A DNA stretch of 64,000 nt, from assembly GCF_051401765.1 (NCBI RefSeq), contig NC_135071.1, positions 20,004,961 to 20,068,960 on the forward strand, in the 5' to 3' direction. The DNA is from Calliopsis andreniformis (lineage: Eukaryota > Arthropoda > Insecta > Hymenoptera > Andrenidae). A program made the position numbers and the translations under genes. Shown in pieces: positions 43,984-56,278 of this stretch; within the stretch, counting starts at the first letter, position 1, and each line of letters opens with the position of its first letter. The notes below the pieces were generated by a model. It saw only the letters and a list, made by a program, of their open reading frames with translations. It searched no databases and had not been told where the DNA came from.

Positions 43984-46900
43984 TCGGCGGCACCAGGCAG
44001 ATAATACTATTAATTTACTTCCAAGAATCGTAAAATTACGATGAAACTTTAAATTGGATATTTTATCTAAGAATCTCACGGTGTGCCCAGCCACGTTTGC
44101 CCTTTCACCCCTCGACCCCGTCCCTTTACGTTCCTCGTTCTTTCCTGCGTCCTCTTTCTTGCCAACCTCCAATTCACGATCCTTCCGTTCTTCTTGGCCC
44201 CTGGTTCGCACGCCATTCAAGGGAACAACGTTCTCATAGAACGACCTGTCCAATCGGTCTTATCGAGGGAACATTCTTCGCGAGCATTTTCATGGCGGTC
44301 TGTCGAAACCGAGAAGGGGAGAGGGGTAATCGAAGGAAGCTGCTCTTAAACGCGTGTCGTAGGTTCGAGAAATATATGACTCGGCAGTAATACTACCTTT
44401 AATAAAGTAGCTTCACCATATTGTAAAGTTAGCGCGTGATATATTCATCGGGGTATTATATTTTATTTTCTCTCCTGTAAAAAAGATATGTGATGAATTG
44501 ATACCGAAATGTTATCAGTATGGTAAATTTTATACATTTTATATTTGACACTTTTAGAAAAGACAGGCAGAAAAACGACGAAGGAAAGTGCAGTTGCATT
44601 TTACAGATCAATGCAGCGCGGGAAATATGGTCGTCAGAAGATACATATGGGAACGATATTTCAAAGAACTCTTTACAGGAACCTCAACCCAAAAAAAAAA
44701 GGAACTCAGAATATTTCTCGCTCCATAAACTGTGCAACATTTTAAACAGTTCCAAACACGTCTACTCCTCTCCCCATTGAAAGGATCAAATCTAAACCTT
44801 CTCTATACATAAACTATAGCTAAAAAGATTAACACCCTTAAAATTCTCATTTCTCTCGCCACTGAATTAAGTTCCTGACATTTACTGTCTTACCATTCGG
44901 TGAAGTATACCCTGTATACAACGTGTTTTTGATAAGGAGAAAAATGTTCAAGAAAAAGTCCAAACTCTCACCGAAAGCGAGAGATCACTTTCTTCTCAGA
45001 GATTCGTTTCGATCTCCACAAAATTCTCGGAGCTGCTCCAAGTCACAGTGGGTCACAGTCTTCGCCATTCTTTCAGTGGCAGTTCGTCGTTCTTGGACGA
45101 GATGTTCAAGCGGAGGAACCACGTAAGGGCAAACTCAGCGAGAATTCGCGGAAGGATGTAGTCTAAGTAGAAAGACTCATTATGCTGTCAGACTAGGGAC
45201 TCCCTTCAAAGGTGGCTCTGCGAGCGACGGAAACCCGGGGTCAGGCGTCATCCAACTACGCCAGGAACAACACTGACACTGCTCGTGGTTACCTTAGGCT
45301 CATTGTAGCCCGATGGCAACATCGAGGTCGTCGAACTTCCCTTGCAGGAAAAGGAAGTTTGGACTGCTCTCAGTTATATCAGTTGCATCGGTCAAATCTC
45401 CACGGGCAAAGCGAGGATGTAGCCTTCCAACGACGATTATCGTACTTCTGTTTAATATCGTTCGGTCTGATACGTGTTTCGAGAATTTCATCGGCGAGGA
45501 TGCAGTAAATCTTGAGCTCTAGATGAGAGTTTTGATATTCTTAAATATCCTAAATGTCTGGTTGCTTTAATTAGTTCTAGATTTTTACATTTTATATTAT
45601 TGTAGAGATCTTGATAGTAATATTCCTTTTCAAAGAATATTTTTTCTAGAACAATACTGTTTAAAACAAAGTGGTTTGGAATGTTTGTGTTTCTTTATCC
45701 CTTCAGAAGCCCACAGGATTCCCGTGTATTCTGAAGTTGTGTATCGGTGTCGAGCAGCTTCTGATGAAGTAAACTGCAGTGTTTGCGAGACGCTGCTGAC
45801 AAAATCCCGTGCGCAGCAGTAAACCAACACCGACGTTGCGAAAACTTAAAACTCTCTAGCCAGAATTCCCTTCGAGAACAGTACGCCCGCTATAAATCTT
45901 TTGTCAACCTCCAGCATCACTCGTTTGCGCTTCAACTAATTGTGCAATGGACGTCACTAACAATAAAAGTTTCTTGCAACTCACGGGTCTAAAAAATCGA
46001 GCTTGCTAAACCCAAAAGAAGAATCCTGAGAAGCTTTTCCAACAGAAATTCGATTCCTCTTGCGAAACCCTTCAATCCAACCACTGGCGTCGTTAATTTC
46101 GAAATCTAATCGAGTCGGATTACAATTTGTATCTTGCTGGGAATCTTCACGCGCTGAGGTACGTTTGCACGTTTTCGAGATTCCCTGGGATGGATCTTCA
46201 TTTCTTTCTCTTCGTTTCTTCCGCTTTTTCCTTCCTTTTTGCGGACGGGCGATAGGAAGGGGCGGCAGAGGGAAAGAGAGAGCTGGAGGAGGAGGAAAAA
46301 ATCGGATTGTCCAGTTTGTTGGACCGGCAGCGCTGACTCCGCAGGCTCAGCCAGTAATACATCAGGAGCTTACCGACCCCTCAAACGTAAAATACCCATC
46401 TAACTCAGCCCAACCCTTCGTCTCTCACCCTTCCTTCCAGCCCTGTCGTGGCTCCTGCATTTCTTCATGTATATTGTACACAACTGCGCGTTCCCTGGCT
46501 ACAGGCAAAGAATACGCGGCTCTTCTGGAAGACTTTCACGTGCTGCGATTACACAGAGGATGCTGGGAACTTCAGAATCTCCAGAACCATCAGACTAGTG
46601 GGGCCTCCAGGCGTTTTTCTTCGGTTAAATGATACCTGCAATGAACCGTACCCTTCGAATGGCACAGTCGTAATTGGCAGTCAAAGTAAAGCGTTTCTCT
46701 TCAGCGAGCACTTCAGCAATGCACGATTCTCTGTTTCTAAGAACCAAGAGCTGCCCGTATCAAACAGGCGCTAATATGGTGTTATTATCGCTGGGAATGG
46801 AATGTTTCTTTAAGCTTTTAATCAGATTACGAAGGCAGCGGCATTTGCCAGCCCTCTATTGCCTTGGAACGAAACAAACGGATCTCTAAAAGCGAAGATT

Positions 46901-47301
46901 TCTCGAGGAGTAGAGGAATCGATCCACCGAATATCTTCTTCGTTTCATTTCTTTTTGGAGCTTGTTAGAGGAATCGACAATGGCTCCCGAAATGGGAGAT
47001 TCGTCGTTGAAAACAGCTTTCGCGAAATAGTCAATCGATCAGTAATAACATCTCTATTCCTGTTGATTGATACCCATGATGGTTACCTTATCTGCCGTTG
47101 CATCGACGGGATCCGTTTAATTATCTTCATTAAGTAGCGCTGCGCGTCGTTAAAACTAAGTAGGAGGAGCGAGTGGCGTGCTTCCGCGAGCGGGATGTTG
47201 GGCTGCGCTTCCTCGATACTGCACCATCTGCGCCCCAGTGGCGGCTTACTTATTTCGCAAATTGACGTGTACACAGAAACGCATGCAGATACCGTCTGTT
47301 C
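43984..47301. other. Non-coding; one weak 35-bp family core
   Basis: Frames up to 190 codons (46,060-46,632) have no domain, and their N-terminal half is C/T- and G-rich low complexity. At 45,162-45,194 a single degenerate family core occurs (GTCTAAGTAGAAAGACTC ... TGTCAGAC). Nothing else is supportable. Confidence 0.35.
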
Positions 47302-47345
47302 CAGGGGTTCGCAATACAGGGGACCATGTTTTCCGCATTAGAGGG
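47302..47345. mobile_element. Possible hAT terminal-repeat fragment
   Basis: CAGGGGTTCGCAATACAGGGG resembles the hAT-like left ends at 19,310 and 41,648. No matching right end was found, so this may be a fragment or chance. Confidence 0.2.
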
Positions 47346-49812
47346 GCGCATTAAATCCAAATTTCGAGCGATTCGAGAGTCTACACGACGAGTGAAATTA
47401 ACGGCGAAGCACTTGTTCCACTGAACGCTTAAATTTATCGTAACAATCCCTTCATAGAAATGGAAGAAAAAAAGAAATTTCTGATCGTGGAATCCTAGAA
47501 CGATGCAATACAAATTCTATATCTTTCATGTAAGAAATTCATGTCTGAAGTATCTGGAGTTTGGTGTATCCGAGATTGATGTATTCTTAAAAAAATTTGG
47601 GAACCTCTGTCGCGTTTCTCCATTCCTTCCTCATCTTGTTATCTTCAAGCTTTTTGCTTTCCCCTCTTCCTTTCTCGCATTGTACTTCCTTTTATTTCGT
47701 TGCCTGATAAATTCTATCTTTCTCCAGCGCCAGCCTCGGCGCTCTTGTTCCACCTTTCCAGCATCCTCCATTCCAGTTTTTTGTTTTCTTATTTCGTCCC
47801 TTCCTCCTTTCAGAAGTTTTCCTTTCCCTTTATCTCGGAGAGAAGCAAAGACGCGCGTAAATGATATCATAGTCTCCTAGGGTTCTCCCAGCTTTCGTTC
47901 CCTCCCTTTCATTTACACGCACATTCCTTTTTCGTTATGTCGTTAACCTGGCAATCTATTATTCATCTCCTGTAGCTTTGGATTTCTTTCTTTGGAGCGG
48001 TATTTCGTCGTCTGTTCATCACCGTCCGATTCTACTTGCGTCGTCTTCCAGTTTCTGTATTTTTTCGGTCGATTATTTTCAGCCACAATTTTCAATTGCC
48101 TCTAGCGATAGCACAGTCACGCAGATCCTCGCTTCCTTTCTCTCGACTATCCGCCGAGGCTTCCTTCAGTCATATCTCGTTATTCTTTCGGACGCTTCTT
48201 CGTATTATTTCCTTCAAACCCTCCGACTTAGATTTTTCTCTTCAAATCTTCTTATAACGCTGCTTGCTACGTTTTCTTTTCACAGTCTCACACTTCTTGC
48301 GATAATACACTCGCGGAAGCTCCTTCATCCTCTTTTTCTATCTGCTTTATGTCGGCGACATTTTCAGTCTAGGTCCCCTTTTCCCTCCTTTCGACTACTG
48401 CCTCTTGGTATTTCGCGGACCAGTTCAATTTCCCCCCATTTTATTATACTAATTTTTAGTTTCCCCAGCCTAGTCTCCCTCGACGAATTCGTTTTTTCCT
48501 AGATCTCTTCGATAATCCACCTCCTACCAACGAACGTGAACATCCCTCGGCGAGAGGGGACTGGGAAAAGGAATATTAAGGGAAACGTCGGGACACGCGC
48601 TTTCACATTTCCACGGCGTCTCGCACGCGACAAGGGTTGCACGTATGCTCGCGGCGAGAACCGCGACGGGGGTGGCGGATGGGGCTTCGTTTCTGAAAGC
48701 GAACGTCGCGAATTCGTATCAGAGGATATGCGAGCGCGGTGAATGAGTTCAAAGACCCCCCAGTGACGGGTATCTCCTTTCACCCCTTCATCCCTCAGCC
48801 ACCATCCCCTTTCATCTTCCACTTTCTTCGCTCGAATCGAAACGAACGGCGATTCTACGCGGCGCTGGATGAAATTCTTTCCTCAATGTACACTGTTTGT
48901 TGAGTCTTCGAACCCCCCGCCTCGATGGACGATGCCTGGGAAGCATAAAGGGGACGTTAACTTTTAATAACAGCGTACGTGATACTGCGTCGAGTCTAGA
49001 TCAGTTCTGGATATACTTCAAGCGAAATTTATTGGAAATATTTCAGACGAATCTCGACTAAAACAAATATTTCAATTTATAGAAAAAAGTATAGAAGCAT
49101 TTGTCTTACTTCTTTTTTATTCAGATTTTTATTTCTAGGTAGAAATATCAATGTGAAATCGCAAGTAGCTACGTCAGATATTGTAATTTAAGTTGTCGAT
49201 TAATCGTTAAGAATTTACTGAAATTCTGGGATAGTATGCTGGTACCGAATATATTAATTTCAGGGAATTGATCCAGTTCCCAGTGAACCTAGTGCAAGCG
49301 TAATGGGCTCACAGTGTCCAACGTTTCAGGTTAATTACCACGTAATTATTCCTTCGGATTCGGTAGCCATTCCCCGTTATCGCGATGGAGTTCTGCTCGC
49401 CGCAAATAAATCTCTGCTCGCGCTGGTCCACGAATAGTTTTTCGCGCGAAAGCCGCGCCAACCTCGAGATAAGAAGTTAGATGATCAATTTTAAGGGGTG
49501 GAGTCACTTCCCGGCAGAAGCTGATCGGATTAAAAGTTTTGCCAAAGGACTGATTATCGGCGAGAAATGAATCACAAACGACGATCGTATTGAGTCTGAT
49601 TCGGGCTTCCCCTGCAAAGCAAGATAATCTCGTTAATTTCGTATGCAGACTCCACTAAGAATTTCCTCTTTCAAATATAAAATTATTCAATAACTCTGCA
49701 CTGAAAGGCTTAAATATTTCTGACCAGAATTCTCCAGAAAATAGAAAAATACGAAGACATTTTTATAGCTCCTTGCGAAGACTACTCCTCATTAAATAAT
49801 ATTTTTAAGTAC
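47346..49812. other. Non-coding, with a 0.9-kb pyrimidine-rich plus strand
   Basis: From about 47,605 to 48,500 the plus strand is heavily C/T-biased (for example CCTTCCTCATCTTG, CCCTTCCTCCTTTC). This gives a spurious 174-codon hydrophobic frame at 47,978-48,502. The remainder has no supportable feature. Confidence 0.45.
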
Positions 49813-50140
49813 CTGTAACTTGAAGGAGGCTAATAAACAAGAGGCACGAGAGAAACGATCGTCCCCCTATAAATGTTAAGAAAAGAGTAAGGCTTAGAAT
49901 TCCACAGGAAAAATGAAGACTACGACCTTGCAGGTGTATCGAAAACGATTGCTCCCAATCGGCTTCTTCCAAAAGCCGATTTCTCTCTGACGGCGCTGCG
50001 TCTAGTCTGTTCGGGAAGGCATCCACGTAGGGAAGCGGGTCGAGGGAAATATCTTTCGGTGGGGAGGTTAAACGTGGCCCGTTTTCCAAGCTCGATCGGC
50101 TGGAAAGCGAGGAATCACGCGTCATGCAGACTGACACCAT
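49813..50140 (-). CDS. Possible exon of an unknown minus-strand gene
   Basis: From the ATG at 50,138-50,140 the minus strand reads MVSVCMTRDSSLSSRSSLEN, then ISLDPLPYVDAFPNRLDAAP and SERNRLLEEADWEQ, with protein-like codons (GAC CCG CTT CCC TAC GTG GAT GCC TTC). Two donor-like sites exist: GTCGTA after position 49,927 (71 codons) and GTACTT after 49,813 (109 codons); between them the frame turns hydrophobic (GILSLTLFLTFIGG). The frame is also open upstream to a stop near 50,235. No recognised family, no partner exon found. Confidence 0.25.
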
Positions 50141-51922
50141 GAAAATCGGCACGTGCCACGAGATTTTCACGACCGCTTCCGAAAGGAGCCTGCTCGCTTT
50201 CGGTTCCTCTCGTTCCCAACGAACGTCAATTTTCGGTTAGCTTAAACTAGGACTATTTTCTGCATGATAATGTTATAAAATATTCTATAAAAACGATAGA
50301 CACCACGAAAATAAACGCAAATACAGAGCATAAATATCAATACGGAAAATATATATTTGAAAATCAAATGGAATGTGAAAGCTATCTTTAAATACCTGTA
50401 ATCCAATATTATTCCACAAAACTTTTAAGTGCAAATTTACTTCCACTGCACATGTTCCATGCACTTTCAGCAATTTTCTACGAAGTATTAAAAATATTAA
50501 AAATTCATTCCTCACTTTGTTTGTCGATTAAATAGTTCAATTCCATAGCGAATATCAGATCGCACAGAACGCCAGGGGCGCGTACACTCGTTCACCAGTT
50601 ACTTCGCTCTTTTCCATTCTGTCAGACCATTGCACAGAGAATGTTCGCGGCGTTGCAAACGTGCAGGTATCTCGCGGAGGCAGAGCATGCAGCCTTCACT
50701 AGACGAAGTTCCTCGCGGAATCTTTGCCGCAGATTCGTTCGTTGGCAGTCGACGGCTAGCGGGAAAATCAACTTTCGCCCTTCGTCTTCGGTGGCAGTGA
50801 TTGAAGTTTGCCTTCCGACAGGGAATCAAGATCGTCACGCGGGCTGCCGTCTCGGCTGTGCCGTTATTCCATTACGCACGTCGCGTGTCAACTGTCAAAT
50901 AAAAGGACAAACAAAAAGGCGATGGGGGTTGAAGAGCGACGCGAGATGAAGCGAATGAGATGCAGATGCGAGACGACGGCAGCCACCGAGGTAAATTTAT
51001 ATCGCGGCGCAATCGCCAGTGTTTCGGCCGAGGAAAAACGCGTGGACTTTGGAACGGAGCGGTCTTTAGGTAAGAAGTTAGGGGAAATATGATATACCCT
51101 TCACCGAGGAAATGTCTGCTAAAGATTGCGAGGATTAAGCTTTTTTCTGTGTACAAGCTCTGTAGACGGGAAACTAAAACATTATATTATTGGAAAGTTT
51201 GCGTTTGTTGAGTGAAATGCTTCATACGTGTTTTATAAGGGTTGAAAAATTATTTAGAAGAATTCTTCTGAATATAACCGAAGAAATGAGCATCTGTGCG
51301 AGCTTCTGAACCCTTTCCAATCTCTGAAAAGAGCAGAGGATACACATTTGATTGCTAGATAATCATCAGCATATAGTAGGCCATCCAGGAGGTTAATAAC
51401 TTCGAGGGTAAATTTTTCTGTAAGCGGAATGATTGCAATCTTTCTTGTCTCTTCTCTGATCTCACGTTTTCCAGCAGATATTTCCTGTTTTTCCCTGGCG
51501 TCGCGAGTCGCGGTTCAACTCGTGTTAAAATCAAAGCTCTGAAGTGCACCTCGCTAAAAGGCTTTTTAAATAAACCGATTACCATTCGCCCCGTCCTAAT
51601 TATAAACGAAGTTCCGGACGGTGTGTGGCGTAATAACGAAAACGCGCGTCGTCCCATGCGTCGCATGCAATGCGACAGCTCGCTCGTGGAGTAACGCGCG
51701 CCCGCCGAACCAGGTTGTCCATTAAATCGGCTGTCGTTAGGTGAGCAGTACAACTGTTATGGCACCTGCCACTGTGCCCTATCGTCAGGTATGATACAAT
51801 CTTTATGGCTTCGCATTTCCTCTGAACTAGCTGGAGTGACACATTTTTCTAAGGTTAATTCGTGTTAGTATTATGACAAAAAATTTCTCAGCTAAATAGC
51901 TGAAAGACTAATTAGATCTATG
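50141..51922. other. Non-coding stretch
   Basis: Overlapping frames at 50,599-51,156 and 51,355-51,842 on both strands, without domain or bias. Confidence 0.4.
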
Positions 51923-52095
51923 AAGTAGTATGATCTTGTATATGCCAGACAACTCGTAAGTAGTATAACATCATGTATGATTAAGCAATAAGCAAGTAGT
52001 ATAACCCTATAATTGACTCTAAATGAAGGAAGTAGTATAAACCTGTAAATGGGTCGACGCATCGTAAGTAGAATATCCCCGTGCTAGGTCAGACA
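51923..52095. repeat. 35-36 bp array, five units (35-bp family)
   Basis: Units start with AAGTAG at 51,923, 51,958, 51,994, 52,030 and 52,066, a 35-36 base period. Four units read AAGTAGTAT and the last AAGTAGAATA, ending GGTCAGAC; the first ends GCCAGAC. This is the plus orientation of the unit seen reversed at 39,496 and, more diverged, at 20,052. Confidence 0.85.
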
Positions 52096-53340
52096 CTAGA
52101 AAAATAACATTCCACGCCTTCTACGTATTAATACTAATAATTCTGAGAATTTTATCGCAAATAATGATATTTTTTTGGTTGTAGATTTTTCCAAGCCACT
52201 GATTAAATATTCAGAATAATTTTGTAAAAGCTATGCTTCAATAAAAGGCTGGAGAGCAGGGATTTTCTTAGATATCGAATTTCTTTATAGAATATTGATG
52301 GATTCAACGTCGTGTCTGTCATTTCGAGTAAAATTTCTCGCCTGCTCGAAGGTAAATCTTAGTCGTGGATGTATTTAGCGAAATAGCGAGCGGCATTCAC
52401 CACGCGTGGAAAATCTCTTATAATTCCACGGATTTAAAACCTGCAATCTCTTCCAAGTAAATACAGTCCATTTTGCTACCTCGGTACTCGCGTTGTCCGC
52501 GACGTCTTTGTGCGTTTTACACGCTTGCCGGCTTAAATCCCACCCCGTTGAAACGCTACTTTTCATTCCCGCTACCTGCACAGAGATCTTTAATCCCCCT
52601 GCGCGTATGTTAGAACTAAAACCAATGGAGAACGATCACGATACCTTCCTGCTGTTCGCAGGAAGTTCGCATACCTCTTAAAAAATAAAGGGCTGATACT
52701 TGCCCTTAAGGAATGAAATTATTATTCAAAGGGGTGGAAGATAACAAATAATTATAAAGATTCCTCAAGCTATTTCTCCTCAACTGACTTAAGAAAATAA
52801 AAAACTGCACTCAGCCTACATCGAGTCGTAGTGTACGAATTACTGATACAATGTATCGCCAGTTTCGTCATTAAACAATAAATTGATCGACCATTATTCC
52901 CGACGGTCCAGAATAACGAAGACAAACCCCTCGAGCAGAGAAACAAATAAATCAGAAGAACGTCCGACAGAGGAGCGGAGAAAAGTATCGTCGCGAGAGG
53001 GTACAAAGGTCCCTGTGAAGGGGGTCGTATCCACCTTTCCAGCTATCGTCGAAGGTATTCGCCGTGGGGTACATCGGCATCATTAGAATCTACCCCCGGG
53101 TACCCCAGCTGGCTCTTTGTATCGTCTCCATGCCGTTCCACCCCCACCACACTTCATCCTCGGATCGTCTTTCCACTTTACCCTCCACCTCCATCGTCTT
53201 GCCGAGAGGGGCAAAGGGTGGGTGAATGGCATCTTCTTTATCAATGCTTTGAAATCTCGATGCGGCAATGGATAAGATCGTGAGAGAGGAGGAGGAGCAT
53301 CGGGGTAGGGTGATTTCGAGCGCACTCTAAGCGTCGCAAC
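52096..53340. other. Non-coding stretch
   Basis: No supportable feature. Confidence 0.4.
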
Positions 53341-53380
53341 GGGGGTGAAGGGGCAGGAGGCGTGGGCGTCGGGGGATGGG
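53341..53380 (+). other. G-quadruplex-type run
   Basis: Five tracts of three or more G occur in 40 bases (GGGGG, GGGG, GGG, GGGGG, GGG), with a G7 run nearby at about 53,469. Potential inferred from pattern only. Confidence 0.45.
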
Positions 53381-55777
53381 AAAAGGAGGCTCGAGACGCG
53401 TCTCGAGAACCGGAATTAGATTTGTTAAGGCGTCGTGCCACAGGGAATTTCACGGTAGAGGCTGAAAGGGGGGGTGGGAATGGTCCACGACCATCCCGCG
53501 AATAATAATGTCGCCGACGTCCACTCTGGCTCGCGATTTGGTTAATTTATTCGTAACGAGTCGCCCGTGGACACCTTTTGTGAGCTCCGCCGATTGTTAT
53601 GCGAACGGGGCTCCATTGTAGCGATAATTATCGATCGGACGTGCGCGATCAGTGAAATGGAAATCAGGGAGCTTCTTTCCGCGGGCCAGAAAAATTCCTT
53701 GAAATGCTCCTCTGCCTCCTCGTTTGAGATCTCGCTTGTTCGTGCAAGAAGTTAGAAATTTTTCTTCAGATCAGAACAATAACTAGTTCTTACGAGTGTT
53801 GCGTCAACTCTTTGACGGTGGGATACTTCAACAGACAACTATTCCAAACTATATTTAATTAAACATGTTACTAAGATAAAAGGTCGACGTGAACTATTGA
53901 AAAAGCTCAGATAAAGCATCGCTTTGGCAGTAATTGCCAGGGAAGATTAAAATGGAACAGCTTGTAGCAGCTTCTCTGCCTAAACCGTCGCCAGGGGTGC
54001 ATTATACTAATTCCAGGGTCATGTAGCTTCAACTTGCCCAAGACATTAGTATAAACCAGCCACGGTCGCCGCGAATACTAAATCTTCTCCGTGCGTACGT
54101 GCCCCACTCCGTCGTCTTCTTACCCCCTTGTTCTTTCCCCAACCCCTGCGCCAGGAACCGCAATCCCTGCATCGTAACTATGGGGCACGTGCACACAAAC
54201 GTGGATGAACAGGTACGGGGGATGAAAACGCGAGCCTTGTCGGCCGCGACTGCTTTTGGCCGCCGAAACTTGTCGCGCCAACCCCTTTGGCGAACATTCT
54301 CTGCTTCTGGCGACCTTCTGCTTGCCTCGGTGCCTCTGTTCGTCGATTAAACGCGAGATTAACCTTGCGGGGCCGCCACGTGATCCCAGGTTCCTTGATA
54401 CGTTAATCTTCGAGGACCCACCTCTTGGAGGGGGAAAGTGAGGGATCTTCATGGTATCCAGGGGGGTGAAGTGAGGGTAATTGGAAGATGGGCACGTGGA
54501 GGGGGGAGAAAGTTATGGAAACGTATTTTTCTGGGCGTGTAGGAGGTCTTCTATGCTGCCATGTGCTTCCGGATTTCAAATAGTTGGAGTATCTGATATT
54601 TAATTTGAGTTTGTTTAAACGAGTACCTTTGATGAAGCTCTTGTCTGAAGCAATTAACGAGTTGAGATTCGCGTCAGTGGAAGCCACGTTTTTCCATCTC
54701 GAGGGACGTCATCGACGCTGACAACTGATGGAACACTGTTTGATTTTGGTTGCTGTCGTGTTTGTCGCGTGGAACGAACAGAGGTGCTCCGCGTGCTCCA
54801 TTAATTCCCCGTTGTGTGCGAACTCTAGCTCCCTACAGGCGTCGTCGCTTGTCAGATAAAAAATGATGGATCCTCAGCTGCAGTCTCGACTAATTGCACC
54901 AGACGTGTCTTCCTGCTCCTCTTCCATCCCTTTCCCACCACTTTTTCACTAACTTCAATCTCTTGTTTTCTCTTCGTTTATGATGGCCTTCTTTGTTGGT
55001 CAAATGACGGATACCTTTTTCTCTGTCGCATTAGAGATTTTTTGGTACTTTGCGTCCTTCCAAATTTCGCTCGGGTGGAGCGTATTATACATATATCTCG
55101 TTAAAAAATTCTAGATTATTCTTTTTCCTCTCCCGAGTCATTTTTTCTTTTATGGCACCGAGCGAGAACTGCGGCAATTTTTTAACCGTATTACTCGAAG
55201 TTGTGTCCTGCAAACACTGGATTACAAAAGCGGTCTTTACACTTTACTTGATTTTCTTTAAATGCCTGCCCTGCTTTTAGTCTGCATTTTTGGCGCAGTT
55301 TGCTGCATTTTACCTTTGCATTTCTATTTGTGGGGTTTACTGTGCAGCGCGCGTGAAGAAGGACTCAAAGAATCGGTTTTTATTCTACCCACATCACAGA
55401 CAGTTTTTCTGGAAGCAAATTTTTGGCATTTCTTATTGGGTTAAAAACGGAGTAATGGTTTGATTATACAATCGAAACACGAAATAAGATTACCAATAGG
55501 AGGGCGTTACCTTTAATCACGCTTATCACAGACAAGAAATACTTTCACAGCTTGTCAATGCCTGTCCTTAATTGCGGTGCAAAAGAACGACGCGCCACGG
55601 TATAAAATTATCAAGGCTTTTCGCGTATCCGTGGGAAAGAGTTTAAAAAGGGAAGGTGGAACGAAGTTCCCTGTTCCAAAGTGAATTCACAAGGAAATAA
55701 AGGTGTAAAAATAGCGCTCGCGTTCTTCCTCCTTTCTCACGTGCCGCCGCGCCCGCTGCACCTTTAATTAGCACTTT
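53381..55777. other. Non-coding stretch, G-rich patch at 54,420-54,515
   Basis: No gene supportable. The G/A-rich plus strand at 54,420-54,515 (several G4-G6 runs) produces a spurious minus-strand frame. Confidence 0.4.
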
Positions 55778-56278
55778 GTGGAAACGCAAAAGCGTTGTCT
55801 TGGAAAATGTATGCACTCGTTATATTTCATGAATAATTTAGTTCGTCTAATGTGGAACGAGAGGACGATCCACCCAAAGCGCAGTAGTTCTGATTCGAAG
55901 AAAAAGAAAATAAAGCTCCGAAGAACATTATCGCTAGTTACGTCTCAAGAGAGCTTTCATTCACCAGATTTTCCGGAATCATCAACGCATATTACATGCA
56001 CGATGCAACAAAGACGCTTATTATTATTATTGATTACTCCCACAGAGCTAGTTGAAGGCTTGAAGAGCGAACAAAGCACCAGAGAGCAAAGAACGCAAAA
56101 GGATGCTGTAGCTGGGTCCATGATAATATACCTCGAGCGAATTCCCGCGAAATTCGACCCTCTCTATTCGACTCGGCGAGATGTCAGCCTCGAAAACAAT
56201 GCGGCCCACGTACCCCAAGCCGAGGAATCAAATGGCGGCAGAATACTAAACGCGCTGGAATACTTAGCCCTCGCCTAA
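55778..56278 (+). CDS. Doubtful 166-codon open frame
   Basis: Open from a GTG at 55,778 (first ATG at 55,811) to TAA. It encodes a Lys-rich patch (SSSDSKKKKIKLRRTLSLVT), then a mixed hydrophilic tail (NGGRILNALEYLALA). Little frame competition and moderate codon bias, but no domain or splice context. Could be an exon of an unknown gene or chance. Confidence 0.2.
   Translation: METQKRCLGKCMHSLYFMNNLVRLMWNERTIHPKRSSSDSKKKKIKLRRTLSLVTSQESFHSPDFPESSTHITCTMQQRRLLLLLITPTELVEGLKSEQSTREQRTQKDAVAGSMIIYLERIPAKFDPLYSTRRDVSLENNAAHVPQAEESNGGRILNALEYLALA

Noticed and set aside
46060..46632. 190-codon plus-strand frame
   Set aside because: Contains a low-complexity Gly/Arg patch, no domain, and codon use does not match the real exons of the window.
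47978..48502. 174-codon hydrophobic plus-strand frame
   Set aside because: It follows directly from the C/T-rich strand (Phe, Leu, Ser, Pro codons); no start context, domain or codon bias.
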